From Modestobacter lapidis (lineage in GTDB: Bacteria > Actinomycetota > Actinomycetes > Mycobacteriales > Geodermatophilaceae), in the NCBI GenBank assembly GCA_019779905.1, contig JABAKE010000002.1, positions 186,001 through 250,000 of the forward strand: a DNA stretch of 64,000 nt, written 5' to 3'. Below the pieces are notes generated by a model. That model was given only the letters and a program-made list of their open reading frames with translations, searched no databases and was not told where the DNA came from. Numbering within the stretch: position 1 is the first letter of the stretch; each line of letters starts with the position of its first letter. A program made the position numbers and the translations under genes. Below are positions 18,804 to 28,121 of this stretch, piece by piece.

Positions 18804-20075
18804 TCACGATGCATAGAGCACCTCATCGCGGGTGAAGCCGAGCACCTGCAGGACGGCGTCCAGGTAGGGCTGGTTGAGCGCGGCGTCGGCCTGCTCGCGG
18901 ACCACCGGCTTGGCGTTGAACGCGATCCCCAGGCCGGCGGCGTTGAGCATGTCCAGGTCGTTCGCGCCGTCACCGACGGCGACGGTCTGCTCGAGCGGGA
19001 TGCCGTACTGCGCGGCGAAACGGGCCAGTGCCCGGGCCTTGCCGGCCCGGTCGACCACCTCGCCGACCAGTCCCCCGGTCAACTTCCCGTCGGCGACCTC
19101 GAGGGTGTTGGCGGCGGCGAAGTCCAGCCCGAGGGTGGCGGCCAGCGGGTCGGTGATCTGGCTGAATCCGCCGCTGACGATCCCGCAGCGGAACCCGAGC
19201 CGCTGCAGCGTGCGGATCAGGGTGCGCGCACCCGGGGTGAGCACCAGGTGCTCGCGCACCTCGTCCAGCACGCCCACCGGCAGCCCGGCCAGTGCGGCCA
19301 CCCGGGCGCGCAGCGACTCCTCGAAGTCCAGCTCTCCGTTCATGGCCGCGGCGGTAATCCGGGCGACCTCGGCCGCCCGGCCGGCCCGCGCGGCCAGCTC
19401 GTCGATCACCTCACCGCGGACCAGGGTGGAATCGACGTCGAGCACGATGAGCCGCTTGCTGCGGCGGGCCAGGCCGACCTGCTCCACGGCCACGTCGGTG
19501 CCCGTCTCGGCGGCCACCGTGGCCAGCGCCGTGCGGAGCTCGGTGGAGCAGGCCCCGGACACGGTCAGCTCGAAGCTGGTGACGGGGTAGTCCGACAGCC
19601 GGCGGATCGCGTCGATGTTGCCGCCGACGGTTGCGATGGCCCGGGCGGCACCGGCGACGGCGGTGGGCGGCACCGGCCGACCGAGCACGATGACGTGGTG
19701 CGGGCGCCCCGCCCGCTCCCGGCGCCCGGCCCGGGCGTCGGACGTCTCCACGGTCACCTGCATGCCGGTGGCCGTGGAGACCTCACCGGCCAGCACGCTC
19801 AGGCGCTCCAGCAGTGTCCCGGTCCCGACCGGGGCACCGCCGTCGGCAGCGGCGGTCTCCCGGACGACGACGCCCAGCGCCAGCTGCCCGTGCACCACGA
19901 CCTGCTCCACGTCGACGACCTCGACCGGGGTGGGCGTCGTGCCCTGCAGCGCGGTGAACAACGCCGCGGTAACCCCCGGCCGGTCGGCCCCGGTGACGGT
20001 GATCAGGAAGGACGGCGCGGCCTGGTCCGGGGGCGAGCCGGACGGCGCGGTCAGGGCGGGGGCACGGTCGGTCAC
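18804..20075 (-). CDS. serB: Phosphoserine phosphatase with two ACT domains
   Basis: A 423-residue enzyme for the last step of serine synthesis. Two ACT domains (starting FLITVTGADRPGVTA near residue 25 and HHVIVLGRPVPPT near 110) precede a HAD phosphatase with motif I LDVDSTLVRGEV, motif II IVSGGFSQI and motif IV VGDGANDLDM. Layout and length fit the SerB2 type of mycobacteria, where the ACT domains bind serine. GTG at 20075 is the best start. It lies downstream of ctaD on the same strand but behind two strong hairpins, so it is probably separately transcribed. Confidence 0.93.
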   Translation of the reverse strand: MTDRAPALTAPSGSPPDQAAPSFLITVTGADRPGVTAALFTALQGTTPTPVEVVDVEQVVVHGQLALGVVVRETAAADGGAPVGTGTLLERLSVLAGEVSTATGMQVTVETSDARAGRRERAGRPHHVIVLGRPVPPTAVAGAARAIATVGGNIDAIRRLSDYPVTSFELTVSGACSTELRTALATVAAETGTDVAVEQVGLARRSKRLIVLDVDSTLVRGEVIDELAARAGRAAEVARITAAAMNGELDFEESLRARVAALAGLPVGVLDEVREHLVLTPGARTLIRTLQRLGFRCGIVSGGFSQITDPLAATLGLDFAAANTLEVADGKLTGGLVGEVVDRAGKARALARFAAQYGIPLEQTVAVGDGANDLDMLNAAGLGIAFNAKPVVREQADAALNQPYLDAVLQVLGFTRDEVLYAS

Positions 20076-20126
20076 CCCGCCATCGTGCCGGACACCGGAC
20101 GGCTGCCCGCAGCCGCCCGGGATGCC

Positions 20127-20162
20127 GAACGCCCCGCCGGCCGGATGGCGGGCGGGGCATTC
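20127..20162. terminator. Hairpin between ctaD and serB
   Basis: GAACGCCCCGCC (20127-20138) faces GGCGGGGCATTC (20151-20162) with a short GC-rich loop, one mismatch in the arm. It lies downstream of ctaD and upstream of serB (both minus strand) and probably separates their transcripts. Confidence 0.6.
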
Positions 20163-20181
20163 GGGTGAGCGATCGCCTCCT

Positions 20182-20239
20182 GGGGCCCCGTCTAGAGGCT
20201 CGCCCCGGCCCTGCGAGGGGCGCGGAGGACGGGGCCCTT
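20182..20239. repeat. Dispersed hairpin element, copy 5 (variant)
   Basis: Outer stem GGGCCCCGTC (20183-20192) pairs perfectly with GACGGGGCCC (20228-20237). The core CGCCCCTCGCAGGGCCGGGGCG is a divergent form of the family core. It starts directly after the ctaD stop, like the other copies. Confidence 0.65.
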
Positions 20240-20241
20240 CC

Positions 20242-21993
20242 TCAGGTGAAGTCCTTGTCGTTGGGGCCCTGGCGGTGCCCACCGGTGAGCCCGGTCTCGC
20301 TGGCGTAGGGCTCGTGGCCCTTGCCGGCGTGCGCCTCCATCTGCAGCCGCTCCGTGAGGTGCGGGTAGTGCAGTTCGAACGCGGGACGCTCGGACCGGAT
20401 CCGCGGGATCTCGATGAAGTTGTGCCGCGGCGGCGGAGACGACGTCGCCCACTCCAGGGAGTTGCCGTGGCCCCACGGGTCGTCGCGCAGGGCGAGCCGG
20501 CCGTGCTTCCAGGACTTCACCACGTTGTAGACGAACGGGATCGTCGAGGCGCCGAGGACGAAGGACCCGATGGTCGAGATGGTGTGCATGGTGGTGAACC
20601 CGTCGGACGGCAGGTAGTCGGCGTACCGGCGCGGCATGCCCTCGTTGCCCAGCCAGTGCTGGATGAGGAAGGTGCCGTGGAAGCCGATGAAGGTCAGCCA
20701 GAAGTGCAGCTTGCCCAGTCGCTCGTCCATCATCCGGCCGCACATCTTCGGGAACCAGAAGTAGATGCCGGCGAAGGCCGAGAACGCCACGGTGCCGAAG
20801 ACGACGTAGTGGAAGTGCGCGACGACGAAGTAGCTGTCGTTGAGGTGCCAGTCCAACGGCGGGGAGGCCAGCAGCACGCCGGTCAGCCCACCGAGCAGGA
20901 AGGTGATGAGGAAACCCATCGCGAACAGCATGGGGGCCTCGAACGTGATCTGGCCCCGCCACATGGTGCCGATCCAGTTGAAGAACTTGATCCCCGTGGG
21001 CACCGCGATCAGGTACGTCATGAAACTGAAGAACGGCAGCAGCACTGCACCGGTGGCGAACATGTGGTGCGCCCACACCGCCAGCGAGAGGGCGGTGATG
21101 GCGATCAGCGCGAAGACCATGCCCTTGTAGCCGAACAGCGGCTTGCGGCTGAAGACCGGGATGATCTCGCTGATGATGCCGAAGAACGGCAACGCGATGA
21201 TGTAGACCTCTGGATGGCCGAAGAACCAGAAGAGGTGCTGCCAGAGCATCGGGCCGCCGTTGGCCGCCGAGTAGACCTGCGCGCCGAGGTGCCGGTCGGC
21301 GAGCAACGCCATCAGGGCCGCGGTGAGGATCGGGAAGGCCAGCAGGATCAGGATGCTGGTGGTGAGCGCCGCCCAGGTGAACAGCGACATCCGGAACATG
21401 GTCAGGCCGGGTGCGCGCAGACAGACGATCGTGGCGATGAAGTTGACGCCACCCAGGATCGTGCCCAGCCCGCTGACCGCGAGGCCGGCGATCCATAGGT
21501 CACCACCGGCGCCCGGGCTGTGCGCCCCGGTCGACAGCGGGGTGTAGGCGTACCAGCCGAAGTCGGCCGCACCGCCCGGGGTGAGGAACCCGGAGACCGC
21601 GAGCGCCGACCCGAAGAAGAACAACCAGTAGGAGAAAGCATTCAATCGCGGGAACGCCACGTCCGGCGCGCCCAGCTGCAGCGGCATGATCAGGTTCGCG
21701 AACGCGAAGAACAACGGCGTCGCGAAGAAGAGCAGCATGACCGTGCCGTGCATGGTCACGAGCTGGTTGTACTGCTCGGGCGACAGGAACTGCAGGCCCG
21801 GCTGACCCAGCTCACCACGCATCAGCAGCGCCATCAGGCCACCCACGAAGAACCAGACGAACGATGTCGTCAGGTACATCATGCCGATGGTCTTGTGGTC
21901 GGTGGTGCGCAGCAGACCCAGGAGCCGCGACCCCTTCTCGGCCTCGTGCGCCGGGCTGGGCCGGCTCACGATCGGGGCGGGTGCGATCGTCAC
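20242..21993 (-). CDS. ctaD: Cytochrome c oxidase subunit I
   Basis: A 583-residue membrane protein with the twelve-helix core of heme-copper oxidases. Heme and copper ligands are visible: the first histidine in [14 protein letters not shown], the HPEVYI motif of helix VI, a HHMFATG pair, and HFHYVVFG in helix X. It is the catalytic subunit of the aa3 oxidase that reduces oxygen in the actinobacterial bc1-aa3 supercomplex. Start GTG at 21993, before the conserved [11 protein letters not shown]. No other oxidase subunit is adjacent, which is common in actinobacteria. A stem-loop element follows the stop. Confidence 0.95.
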   Translation of the reverse strand: MTIAPAPIVSRPSPAHEAEKGSRLLGLLRTTDHKTIGMMYLTTSFVWFFVGGLMALLMRGELGQPGLQFLSPEQYNQLVTMHGTVMLLFFATPLFFAFANLIMPLQLGAPDVAFPRLNAFSYWLFFFGSALAVSGFLTPGGAADFGWYAYTPLSTGAHSPGAGGDLWIAGLAVSGLGTILGGVNFIATIVCLRAPGLTMFRMSLFTWAALTTSILILLAFPILTAALMALLADRHLGAQVYSAANGGPMLWQHLFWFFGHPEVYIIALPFFGIISEIIPVFSRKPLFGYKGMVFALIAITALSLAVWAHHMFATGAVLLPFFSFMTYLIAVPTGIKFFNWIGTMWRGQITFEAPMLFAMGFLITFLLGGLTGVLLASPPLDWHLNDSYFVVAHFHYVVFGTVAFSAFAGIYFWFPKMCGRMMDERLGKLHFWLTFIGFHGTFLIQHWLGNEGMPRRYADYLPSDGFTTMHTISTIGSFVLGASTIPFVYNVVKSWKHGRLALRDDPWGHGNSLEWATSSPPPRHNFIEIPRIRSERPAFELHYPHLTERLQMEAHAGKGHEPYASETGLTGGHRQGPNDKDFT

Positions 21994-22132
21994 GCTCGGA
22001 GCTTAGACGGTGCGCCCAGCGCACGTGCGACGGGCGACGGGCGTGGCCCGTCGTGGCGCGTCGGTGCAGGTCACGGACAAGTCACGAGGGTCACCCGAGC
22101 GGGTGGTTCAGCGAGTCCGACCGGTTCCGGAA

Positions 22133-22158
22133 GTTTGGCCAAGATCGGGACCGGGAAC
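22133..22158 (+). promoter_or_regulatory. Possible SigB/SigF-type promoter of the GlsB-like gene
   Basis: GTTT at 22133-22136 and GGGAAC at 22153-22158 are 16 bases apart, close to the GTTT-N15-17-GGGTAT pattern of actinobacterial general-stress sigma factors. It is 62 bases upstream of the start. The -10 has one or two mismatches, so this is tentative. Confidence 0.4.
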
Positions 22159-22220
22159 TGATGATCTTGCGCTGGAGGTTCCAGCACGCGGCGGTGCGCC
22201 GCCATGCTTAGGAGGCTCAC

Positions 22221-22499
22221 ATGGACGTTCTCTGGAACATCATCGTGCTGCTCGTGATCGGTGGCATCGCCGGCTTGATCGCCCGCGCCATCATCCCGGG
22301 CAAGCAGGATCTCGGGATCGGTATGACCATCGCGCTCGGCATCGTCGGGTCCGTGGTCGGCAATCTGCTGGGCAGCCTGATCTTCGAGCCCCACCGCTTC
22401 GAGCTCGGCACCTCCGGGATCATCGGCTCCATCATCGGCGCGATCGTCGTGCTGGGCATCTACGTGATGGCGACGAACCGGAAGCACGTCACACGCTGA
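22221..22499 (+). CDS. GlsB/YeaQ/YmgE-family stress membrane protein
   Basis: A 92-residue hydrophobic protein with three glycine-rich helices (IIVLLVIGGIAGLIARAIIPG, IGMTIALGIVGSVVGNLLGSLIF, GTSGIIGSIIGAIVVLGIYVM). This is the transglycosylase-associated / GlsB family, often induced by stress; the molecular role is not known. ATG at 22221 has an excellent ribosome-binding site (AGGAGG six bases upstream). A strong hairpin terminator follows 27 bases after the stop. Confidence 0.92.
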   Translation: MDVLWNIIVLLVIGGIAGLIARAIIPGKQDLGIGMTIALGIVGSVVGNLLGSLIFEPHRFELGTSGIIGSIIGAIVVLGIYVMATNRKHVTR

Positions 22500-22525
22500 C
22501 CCGAGCAGTCCAGCTCCATCCCCAC

Positions 22526-22554
22526 GAGGGCCCGGCCGACCAGGCCGGGCCCTC
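22526..22554. terminator. Bidirectional terminator
   Basis: Perfect 12-bp stem GAGGGCCCGGCC (22526-22537) / GGCCGGGCCCTC (22543-22554) with loop GACCA. It lies between the convergent GlsB-like and RlmA-like genes. No U-tract, as is usual at this GC content. Confidence 0.85.
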
Positions 22555-22583
22555 TGGCGTTCCGGGCCCTCGGCTGCCCGGGG

Positions 22584-23432
22584 TCAGCCGGGAGCGTGCG
22601 TGGTGACGTCCACCGCCACCGTCACCCGCACGGGCTCGGCCAGTCGGCCGACCGCCGCGGACAGCTCGGCGGGCGTGCGGTGCCGGGCGTGCGGCCCCAT
22701 CCCCACCAGGGTGCGGACCGCGGCCCGGTCCAGCAGCAGCTCCTCGCGGTGTGCCGCCGCGGCCACCGGGCGCAGATGCGGCCCGAGCGACGCGGCCAGC
22801 CGATCGGCCTTGGTCGGGTCGACGGAGAGCAGCCCCAGCGGGCCGACCAGCTCGGCGAGGTGATCCGCGGCTGGGGTGACGACGACCAGCCGCCCGTCGG
22901 GGCGCAGCACCCGGGCGGTCTCGGCACCGTTGCGCGGCGCGAAGACGACCAGCACCCGGTCCAGGCTCGCACTGCGCACCGGCCACCGGGCCCAGGTGTC
23001 GGCGACCACCGAGATGGCCCGCGGATGGGCCCGGGCAGCGCGCCGGGCCGCGTAGCGCGACACGTCCAGGACGACGCCCACCGCGCCCCGGGCCCGGTCC
23101 AGCACCCCCGCCAGGTGCGCCCCGGTCCCGCCGCCGGCGTCCAGGACGGTGCCCGGCTCGCCCGGCGCCAGGACGGCACCGGCCAGCGCGGCGGTCAGGC
23201 CGGCGTAGTGACCCGCGGCGAGGAAGTCCGCGCGGTCGGCGACCATCTCGGCCGAGTCGCCCGGGTGCACGCTGCTGCCCGAGGCCAGCAACGTCACGTG
23301 CCCCTGCCGCGACCGGTCAAAGGCGTGCCGCTGCGGGCAGGCCACCCCGGAGTCCGTCCCCGACAGTGGCTGCTCGCAGACCGGGCAGGCCAGCAGCGCG
23401 ACGGCCGCGGGCACCAGCGGAGGGCGGCTCAT
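22584..23432 (-). CDS. RlmA-like 23S rRNA (guanine-N1) methyltransferase
   Basis: A 282-residue SAM-dependent methyltransferase. The N-terminal zinc ribbon CPVC...CPQRHAFD (about residues 16-38) and the DRSRQGHVTLL sequence after it are typical of RlmA/TlrB enzymes that methylate 23S rRNA at G745 or G748. The SAM motif is VLDAGGGTGAHL near residue 97. Whether it is the housekeeping or macrolide-resistance type cannot be told. ATG at 23432 overlaps the stop of the phosphoesterase gene (ATGA), so the two are coupled. Confidence 0.88.
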   Translation of the reverse strand: MSRPPLVPAAVALLACPVCEQPLSGTDSGVACPQRHAFDRSRQGHVTLLASGSSVHPGDSAEMVADRADFLAAGHYAGLTAALAGAVLAPGEPGTVLDAGGGTGAHLAGVLDRARGAVGVVLDVSRYAARRAARAHPRAISVVADTWARWPVRSASLDRVLVVFAPRNGAETARVLRPDGRLVVVTPAADHLAELVGPLGLLSVDPTKADRLAASLGPHLRPVAAAAHREELLLDRAAVRTLVGMGPHARHRTPAELSAAVGRLAEPVRVTVAVDVTTHAPG

Positions 23433-23950
23433 CGCCGGCCGCCCGCGCGGACGGGGAGCGCGTGCAGCACGAGGTCGGTCAACCGGCCCTCGTCGACCGT
23501 CGCGGTCAGGTACGTGCCGTTCGGCTGCCGGCGGCGGTCGGTCGGCGAGCCGGGGTTGAGCAGCCGCAGCCCGGAGTCGGCGACGGTGTCCCAGGGGATG
23601 TGGCTGTGGCCGAACACGAGCACGTCGACGTCCGGGAACCGCTCGGCGCAGCGCCGTTCGCGGCCCTGCGCGCCCCCGGTCTCGTGGACGACGGCGAAGC
23701 GGAGGCCCTCGAGCTCCACGCGCGCGACCTCGGGCAGCCGCTCGCGGAGGGCCGCGTGGTCGTTGTTGCCGTACACCGCGACGAGGCGGCGCGACCGCTG
23801 CCCGAGCTCGTCCAGCAGCGCGACGTCCACCCAGTCGCCGGCGTGCACGACGACGTCCGCGGACTCGATCGCGACCCACAGGGCATGGGGAAGATCACGG
23901 GCGCGCCGGGGGACGTGGGTGTCTGAGATGAACACCACGGAAACCGGCAC
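23429..23950 (-). CDS. YfcE/MJ0936-type metallophosphoesterase
   Basis: A 173-residue single-domain calcineurin-fold phosphoesterase. The metal-binding motifs are in order: ISDTHVP near the N-terminus, HAGDWVD, YGNNDH and FGHSHIP. Small members of this family hydrolyse phosphodiesters in vitro; the natural substrate is unknown. GTG at 23950 is chosen because VPVSVVFISDTH is the usual N-terminus; longer reading lacks similarity. Coupled by ATGA overlap to the RlmA-like gene. Divergent from the MFS gene with a 77-base gap. Confidence 0.86.
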   Translation of the reverse strand: MPVSVVFISDTHVPRRARDLPHALWVAIESADVVVHAGDWVDVALLDELGQRSRRLVAVYGNNDHAALRERLPEVARVELEGLRFAVVHETGGAQGRERRCAERFPDVDVLVFGHSHIPWDTVADSGLRLLNPGSPTDRRRQPNGTYLTATVDEGRLTDLVLHALPVRAGGRR

Positions 23951-24027
23951 GACTGCATCGTCGCAGGCCACTACCTTCGCCTCTTGGCCGACAACTCGGC
24001 CGAGCCGAACGACGATCGAGGACATCC

Positions 24028-25572
24028 GTGAGCGACACCGCCCCGAACGCCACCGCCTCGGGGGTCTTCCCCGACGCCGAGCCCTATCCGAGACGGTGGC
24101 TGGCCCTCGCCGTCATCGCCGTGACCGTCCTGATGGTCATCCTCGACGCGACGATCGTGAACATCGCCCTGCCGGCGGTGACCGCCGACCTCGGGGTCAG
24201 TGCGGCCAACCAGCAGTGGATCGTCACCGCCTACACCCTGACCTTCGGCGGCTTCCTGCTCCTCGGCGGCCGGATCGCCGACTTCTGGGGGCGCAAGCGC
24301 ACCTATCTGGTCGGCGCGGCCGGCTTCGCGGTCGCCTCCGCCCTCGGCGGTCTGGCCACCAACGAGGTGATGCTCTTCGGTGCCCGCGCGCTGCAGGGCG
24401 TGTTCGGCGCCCTGCTGGCCCCGGCCTCCCTCGCCCTGCTGACCGTGCTGTTCACCGACGCCAGGGAGCGGGCCAAGGCGTTCGCCGTCTACGGCGCCAT
24501 CGCCGGTGGCGGGTCCGCGGTCGGGCTGCTGCTGGGTGGGGTGCTCACCGAGTACGCCGACTGGCGCTGGTGCTTCTGGGTCAACGTGCCGGTCGCCATC
24601 GTCGCCATCGTCGCCGCCATCCCGGTCGTCCCGGAGAGCAAGGCCCCGGGCGAGACCAGCTACGACATCCCCGGCGCCGTGCTGGTGACCCTCGGCCTGG
24701 CCTCGCTGGTCTACGGCTTCACCCGCGTCGCGGAGGCCTCGCAGGAGAACGCGGTCACCGGATCGACCGACAGCGCCTGGACGAACGGCCCGGCCCTGAC
24801 CTTCATCGTCGTCGGCCTGCTGCTGATCGCCGCGTTCGTCGTCGTGGAGCTGCGGGTGCGCAATCCGCTGCTGCCGATGCGACTGGTCCTCGACCGCAAC
24901 CGCGGTGGGGCGTACCTGACCTCCACGCTGGTCGGCGCCGGCCTGATCGGGGCGTTCTTCTTCCTGAGCCTGTACTTCCAGCAGGTCCTCGGGTACGAGC
25001 CGGTCGTCGCCGGGTTCGCCTCGCTGCCTGTCACGCTCGGCGTGCTGATCGCCGCCGGCGCCGCCAGCGCCCTGGTGCTGAAGACCGGGCCCAGGCCGCT
25101 GATGGTGCTCGGTGGGCTCCTGGCCGCGGCCGGCCTGTTCGTGCTGTCCTTCCTGACCGTCGACAGCTCCTTCTGGGCACTGCCCTTCCCGGGCCAGCTC
25201 CTGCTGGGCCTCGGGCTGGGCTTCACGTTCGTGCCGTTGTCCAACCTGGCGCTCATCGGCGCCGGGGAGCACGACGCCGGTGCCGCGAGCGCGATGCTCA
25301 ACGCCACCCAGCAGGTCGGCGCCTCGATCGGGACGGCGCTGCTGGCCACCATCTCGGTCGGTGCGGTCACGTCCGCCCTGGCCGACCGCGTCGCCGCCGG
25401 CGGCGACCCCCGGGACCCCGCGCTCGGCCTCGCCGCGCAGGTGGACGGGTACACCACCGCCTTCACCTGGGCCGCGGGCCTGCTGGTGGCGGGCGCGCTC
25501 GTCTCCGCGGCGCTGATCAAGGCGACCAAGGACGACCTGCCTGCCGAGGGCGCGATGGTGCACGCCGCCTGA
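24028..25572 (+). CDS. MFS drug-efflux transporter, DHA2 (14-helix) family
   Basis: A 514-residue membrane protein with about fourteen helices. The motif LDATIVNIALPAV in helix 1 and GGRIADFWGRKRTYL after helix 2 are typical of EmrB/QacA-type proton-driven drug exporters. The substrate cannot be read from sequence. GTG at 24028 is preceded by GAGGA at a good distance. No regulator gene of the TetR or MarR type is adjacent. Two facing hairpin elements separate it from the convergent cation exporter. Confidence 0.9.
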   Translation: MSDTAPNATASGVFPDAEPYPRRWLALAVIAVTVLMVILDATIVNIALPAVTADLGVSAANQQWIVTAYTLTFGGFLLLGGRIADFWGRKRTYLVGAAGFAVASALGGLATNEVMLFGARALQGVFGALLAPASLALLTVLFTDARERAKAFAVYGAIAGGGSAVGLLLGGVLTEYADWRWCFWVNVPVAIVAIVAAIPVVPESKAPGETSYDIPGAVLVTLGLASLVYGFTRVAEASQENAVTGSTDSAWTNGPALTFIVVGLLLIAAFVVVELRVRNPLLPMRLVLDRNRGGAYLTSTLVGAGLIGAFFFLSLYFQQVLGYEPVVAGFASLPVTLGVLIAAGAASALVLKTGPRPLMVLGGLLAAAGLFVLSFLTVDSSFWALPFPGQLLLGLGLGFTFVPLSNLALIGAGEHDAGAASAMLNATQQVGASIGTALLATISVGAVTSALADRVAAGGDPRDPALGLAAQVDGYTTAFTWAAGLLVAGALVSAALIKATKDDLPAEGAMVHAA

Positions 25573-25573
25573 C

Positions 25574-25678
25574 AGAAGGACCCCGTTCCCCCACGCTTCG
25601 CAAGCTCAGCGCGGTCAGGTCCCGCTGCAGGGTCCCGCCACGAGCTTGCGAGTGGTGGGGGGCAGCGGGGTCCTTCTT
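25574..25678. repeat. Dispersed hairpin elements, copies 6 and 7 (facing pair)
   Basis: Two copies meet head to head between convergent genes. The first (25574-25617) has AGAAGGACCCCGTTCCCCC and TCGCAAGCTCAGCG but no complete far arm. The second has outer stem CCCGCTGC (25621-25628) pairing with GCAGCGGG (25662-25669). Each reads AGAAGGACCC directly after a stop codon, one for each gene. Confidence 0.75.
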
Positions 25679-26595
25679 CATTCGTGGACCGGCGACTCGT
25701 GGTCGGAGTGCCCGGCGGACTCGAGCTGGAAGGTGCAGTGCTCGACGTCGAAGTGGTCACCCAGGCAGACGCAGAGGGCGTCCAGCACCCGGCCACCGTG
25801 CCCGTCGGCCAGGACGCCGTCGTTGACCACCACGTGCGCCGACAGCACCGGCAGCCCGGAGGTGATGGTCCAGGCGTGCAGGTCGTGCACGTCCAGCACG
25901 CCGTCCACCGACAGGACGTGCGCGCGCACCTGCGCCAGGTCCACCCCGCGGGGCGCGGCCTCCAGGAGCACGTCGAGCGCCTCGCGCAGCAGCGACCAGG
26001 CGCGGGGCAGCACGAGCACGCCGATGGCCAGCGAGGCGACGACGTCGGCCCCGGTCCAGCCGGTGGTCGCGATCAGCACGCCGGCGACGATGACCGCCAC
26101 CGAGCCCAGCGCGTCGCCCAGCACCTCCAGGTAGGCGCCGCGGGTGTTCAGCGATTCCGCCTGACCGGCGTGCAGGACGGCCAGGGACACGAGGTTGGCG
26201 ACCAGGCCGACACCGGCGACGGAGAGCATCCAGCCGGAGTGGATGTCCGGCGGGTTCCCGATGCGCCGGACGGCCTCGACGACGACGTAGGCGCCGACGC
26301 CGAGCAGCAGGAGGCCGTTGAGCCCCGCGGCGAGGACCTCGATGCGCTGCCAGCCGAACGTCCGGCGGCCGGCGGCGGGGCGCTGCGCGAGGGTGACCGC
26401 CCCGAGGGCCAGGCCGATACCCAGGGCATCGGTCGCCATGTGCCCGGCGTCGGCCAGCAGAGCGAGCGACCCGGAGATCAGCGCGCCGACCACCTCGAGG
26501 ACGAAGACGCTTCCGGTCAGGGCCAGGACGAACGCGAGCCGACGGCGGTGCGCCGCGGAGGCGGTGCCGTGCCCGGAGGCGTGGTCGTGCCCCAT
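25678..26595 (-). CDS. Cation diffusion facilitator, CzcD-like Zn/Cd/Co exporter
   Basis: A 305-residue CDF transporter with six transmembrane helices. A histidine-rich N-terminus (MGHDHASGHGTASAAH) precedes the first metal site HMATD in helix 2 (LADAGHMATDALGIG); helix 5 has YLEVLGD, as in CzcD. The cytoplasmic C-terminal domain ends in a histidine-rich tail (ESAGHSDHESPVHE). It likely exports divalent zinc or cadmium by proton exchange. ATG at 26595 has GAGGA upstream; starts further up give no conserved sequence. Confidence 0.9.
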   Translation of the reverse strand: MGHDHASGHGTASAAHRRRLAFVLALTGSVFVLEVVGALISGSLALLADAGHMATDALGIGLALGAVTLAQRPAAGRRTFGWQRIEVLAAGLNGLLLLGVGAYVVVEAVRRIGNPPDIHSGWMLSVAGVGLVANLVSLAVLHAGQAESLNTRGAYLEVLGDALGSVAVIVAGVLIATTGWTGADVVASLAIGVLVLPRAWSLLREALDVLLEAAPRGVDLAQVRAHVLSVDGVLDVHDLHAWTITSGLPVLSAHVVVNDGVLADGHGGRVLDALCVCLGDHFDVEHCTFQLESAGHSDHESPVHE

Positions 26596-26689
26596 TCCGG
26601 TCCTCCCCCGCCTCGGCGCTCCCACATGCACCATGCCGCATGTCACGGCTCCGCGCCAGGATCACCAACCCGCGGGCCTGCCCGGCCCC

Positions 26690-26787
26690 CTCGCAGGGGC
26701 CCGCCGCGAGCTCGCGAGCGGTGGGGTCAGGCCCTGCTGCAGGGCCCCGCGCTGAGCCTGCGAAGCGTGGGGGGCAGCAGGGTCCTT
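26690..26787. repeat. Dispersed hairpin elements, copies 8 and 9
   Basis: Copy 8 (26690-26727) is partial: CCCCTCGCAGGGGCCCGCCGC then GAGCTCGCGAGCGGTGGGG. Copy 9 has a perfect 9-bp outer stem, CCCTGCTGC (26732-26740) / GCAGCAGGG (26774-26782), around GCTGAGCCTGCGAAGCGTGGGG. They lie downstream of the M23 peptidase gene (minus strand). Confidence 0.75.
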
Positions 26788-26796
26788 CGACCTTCT

Positions 26797-27816
26797 TCAG
26801 ATGTGGACGCCGTGCTCCCGCAGCCAACCCACGGGGTCGATCTTGGTGCCGTCCATGCCGCCCACGTGCACCTCGAAGTGCAGGTGCGGACCGGTCGACT
26901 GGCCCCGGTTGCCCAGCAGCGCGATCGTGTCGCCGGCCCGGACGACCTGCCCCTCGGCGACCAGGATCGAATCCATGTGGCCGTAGACGGTCACGTCGCC
27001 GTTCTGGTGCTGGATGTACACCGCCAGGCCGTACCCGCTGGCGGCACCGGCCTTGATGACGACGCCGTCCATCGCGGCGTACTCGGGCGTGTGCATCGGC
27101 GCGGCCAGGTCGATGCCGGCGTGCAGGGTGCCCCAGCGGGCACCGAAGCCGCTGGTCAGCCGGGCGCCCGCGACGGGCAGCACGACCTTGGGGCGGGCGG
27201 CCTCGGCGGCCGCGGCGGCGGCCGCGTCGATCGCCGCCTGCTCGGCGGCGGCCTGGGTCTGGGCGGCCGCCACCTTCGCGTCCTCCCGCTGGGCCCGACT
27301 GGCCACCATCTCCTGCAGCCGACCGGCCGCCTCGTCCTCCGACAGCGCCGAGGCCTGGGCACGCAGCAGGCCGAGCTCCTCGGCGACGCTGGTGGCCTCG
27401 GTGGTGGCCGGCGCCGCGGCGTGGGCGGTGACCCCTCCGGAGGTGAGCAGGCCGCCCAGGCTCACCGCACCGAGCAGTGCGGCCGTGGCAACCACCGACG
27501 GACGGCGGCGGCGGCTCCACCAGCGGCCGGCGGCCATCTCGGTGACCACCTGCTCGGGCGACCCGTCGACGTCCGCGGCGGACCCGTCCCCGGCCGGCTC
27601 CGCCGGGTGTGCAGCCGGCAGCTCGATCGCGGCCAGTTCCAGCCCCACGAGCTCGGGGGCGAGCGGGGCGGTGGGCGTGCCGGAGATCAGGACGCCGCGC
27701 GACCGGGCCGTCGCCCGGAGCTCCTCCGATGGCCAGACGGCGAGGCCGCCGGCCGGGTGGCCGTCGGCGAGCGCCGATCGGCTGTCGAGGAGCCGGGCGA
27801 GGCGTTGCGGGTCCAT
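26797..27816 (-). CDS. Membrane-anchored M23 (LytM-type) peptidase
   Basis: A 339-residue cell-wall hydrolase or regulator. Cytoplasmic N-terminal 115 residues, an arginine stop (WWSRRRR), one membrane helix (VVATAALLGAVSLGGLL), then an alanine-rich coiled-coil segment with about 40 residues of Ala/Glu/Gln, and a C-terminal M23 domain. The domain has the zinc ligands in HAGIDLAAP and a final HLHFEV, so it looks catalytically intact. ATG at 27816 is the chosen start (MDPQRLARLLDSR); the upstream reading is low-complexity. Transcription starts within the 305-base divergent region shared with the alcohol dehydrogenase gene. Confidence 0.87.
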   Translation of the reverse strand: MDPQRLARLLDSRSALADGHPAGGLAVWPSEELRATARSRGVLISGTPTAPLAPELVGLELAAIELPAAHPAEPAGDGSAADVDGSPEQVVTEMAAGRWWSRRRRPSVVATAALLGAVSLGGLLTSGGVTAHAAAPATTEATSVAEELGLLRAQASALSEDEAAGRLQEMVASRAQREDAKVAAAQTQAAAEQAAIDAAAAAAAEAARPKVVLPVAGARLTSGFGARWGTLHAGIDLAAPMHTPEYAAMDGVVIKAGAASGYGLAVYIQHQNGDVTVYGHMDSILVAEGQVVRAGDTIALLGNRGQSTGPHLHFEVHVGGMDGTKIDPVGWLREHGVHI

Positions 27817-28121
27817 ACACCTGTCTTTCGTCCGTACGTGGCATGACGCGCCCGACTCCGGCGTGCCGGATCGGGCGGGGCCCATGTAAACACGTCGTGA
27901 CCGGTTCGTGATGTGACGTCGGGGGTATGCACACGCGGTCAAGTGATCAGCGCCACAACAGGAACTGCCAACCGTCGACCGTCCGTGACGTCATGTGTGC
28001 GCCGAGCTGATGAGTCGAACGCCTCATCACGGGTACGAGCAGGCGTGCACGCGCCGGGTGACGTTCTGCTGGCCTGACCAGCGGAGACCGCCGGGTGCCC
28101 CTCAGACGACAGGAGCGACGC
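27817..28121. other. Divergent intergenic region (M23 peptidase / alcohol dehydrogenase)
   Basis: No gene is seen. It is less GC-rich than its surroundings. It holds two TGACGTC-type sites (near 27915 and 27986-27993, the latter the perfect palindrome TGACGTCA), a GTCAC-rich stretch on the minus strand, and the inverted repeat TGATGAG-N8-CTCATCA at 28008-28029, 93 bases before the dehydrogenase start. These are likely regulatory sites for both genes, but I cannot name the regulators. Confidence 0.45.

Noticed and set aside
23971-25563. Minus-strand frame of 530 codons antisense to the DHA2 transporter
   Set aside because: Low-complexity Gly/Arg/Gln composition without motifs; the plus-strand transporter is clear.
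27817-27960. Cyclic-di-AMP (ydaO) riboswitch before the M23 peptidase gene
   Set aside because: Such riboswitches often precede wall-hydrolase genes, but I could not find the conserved GGGGA/GCCGC elements here.
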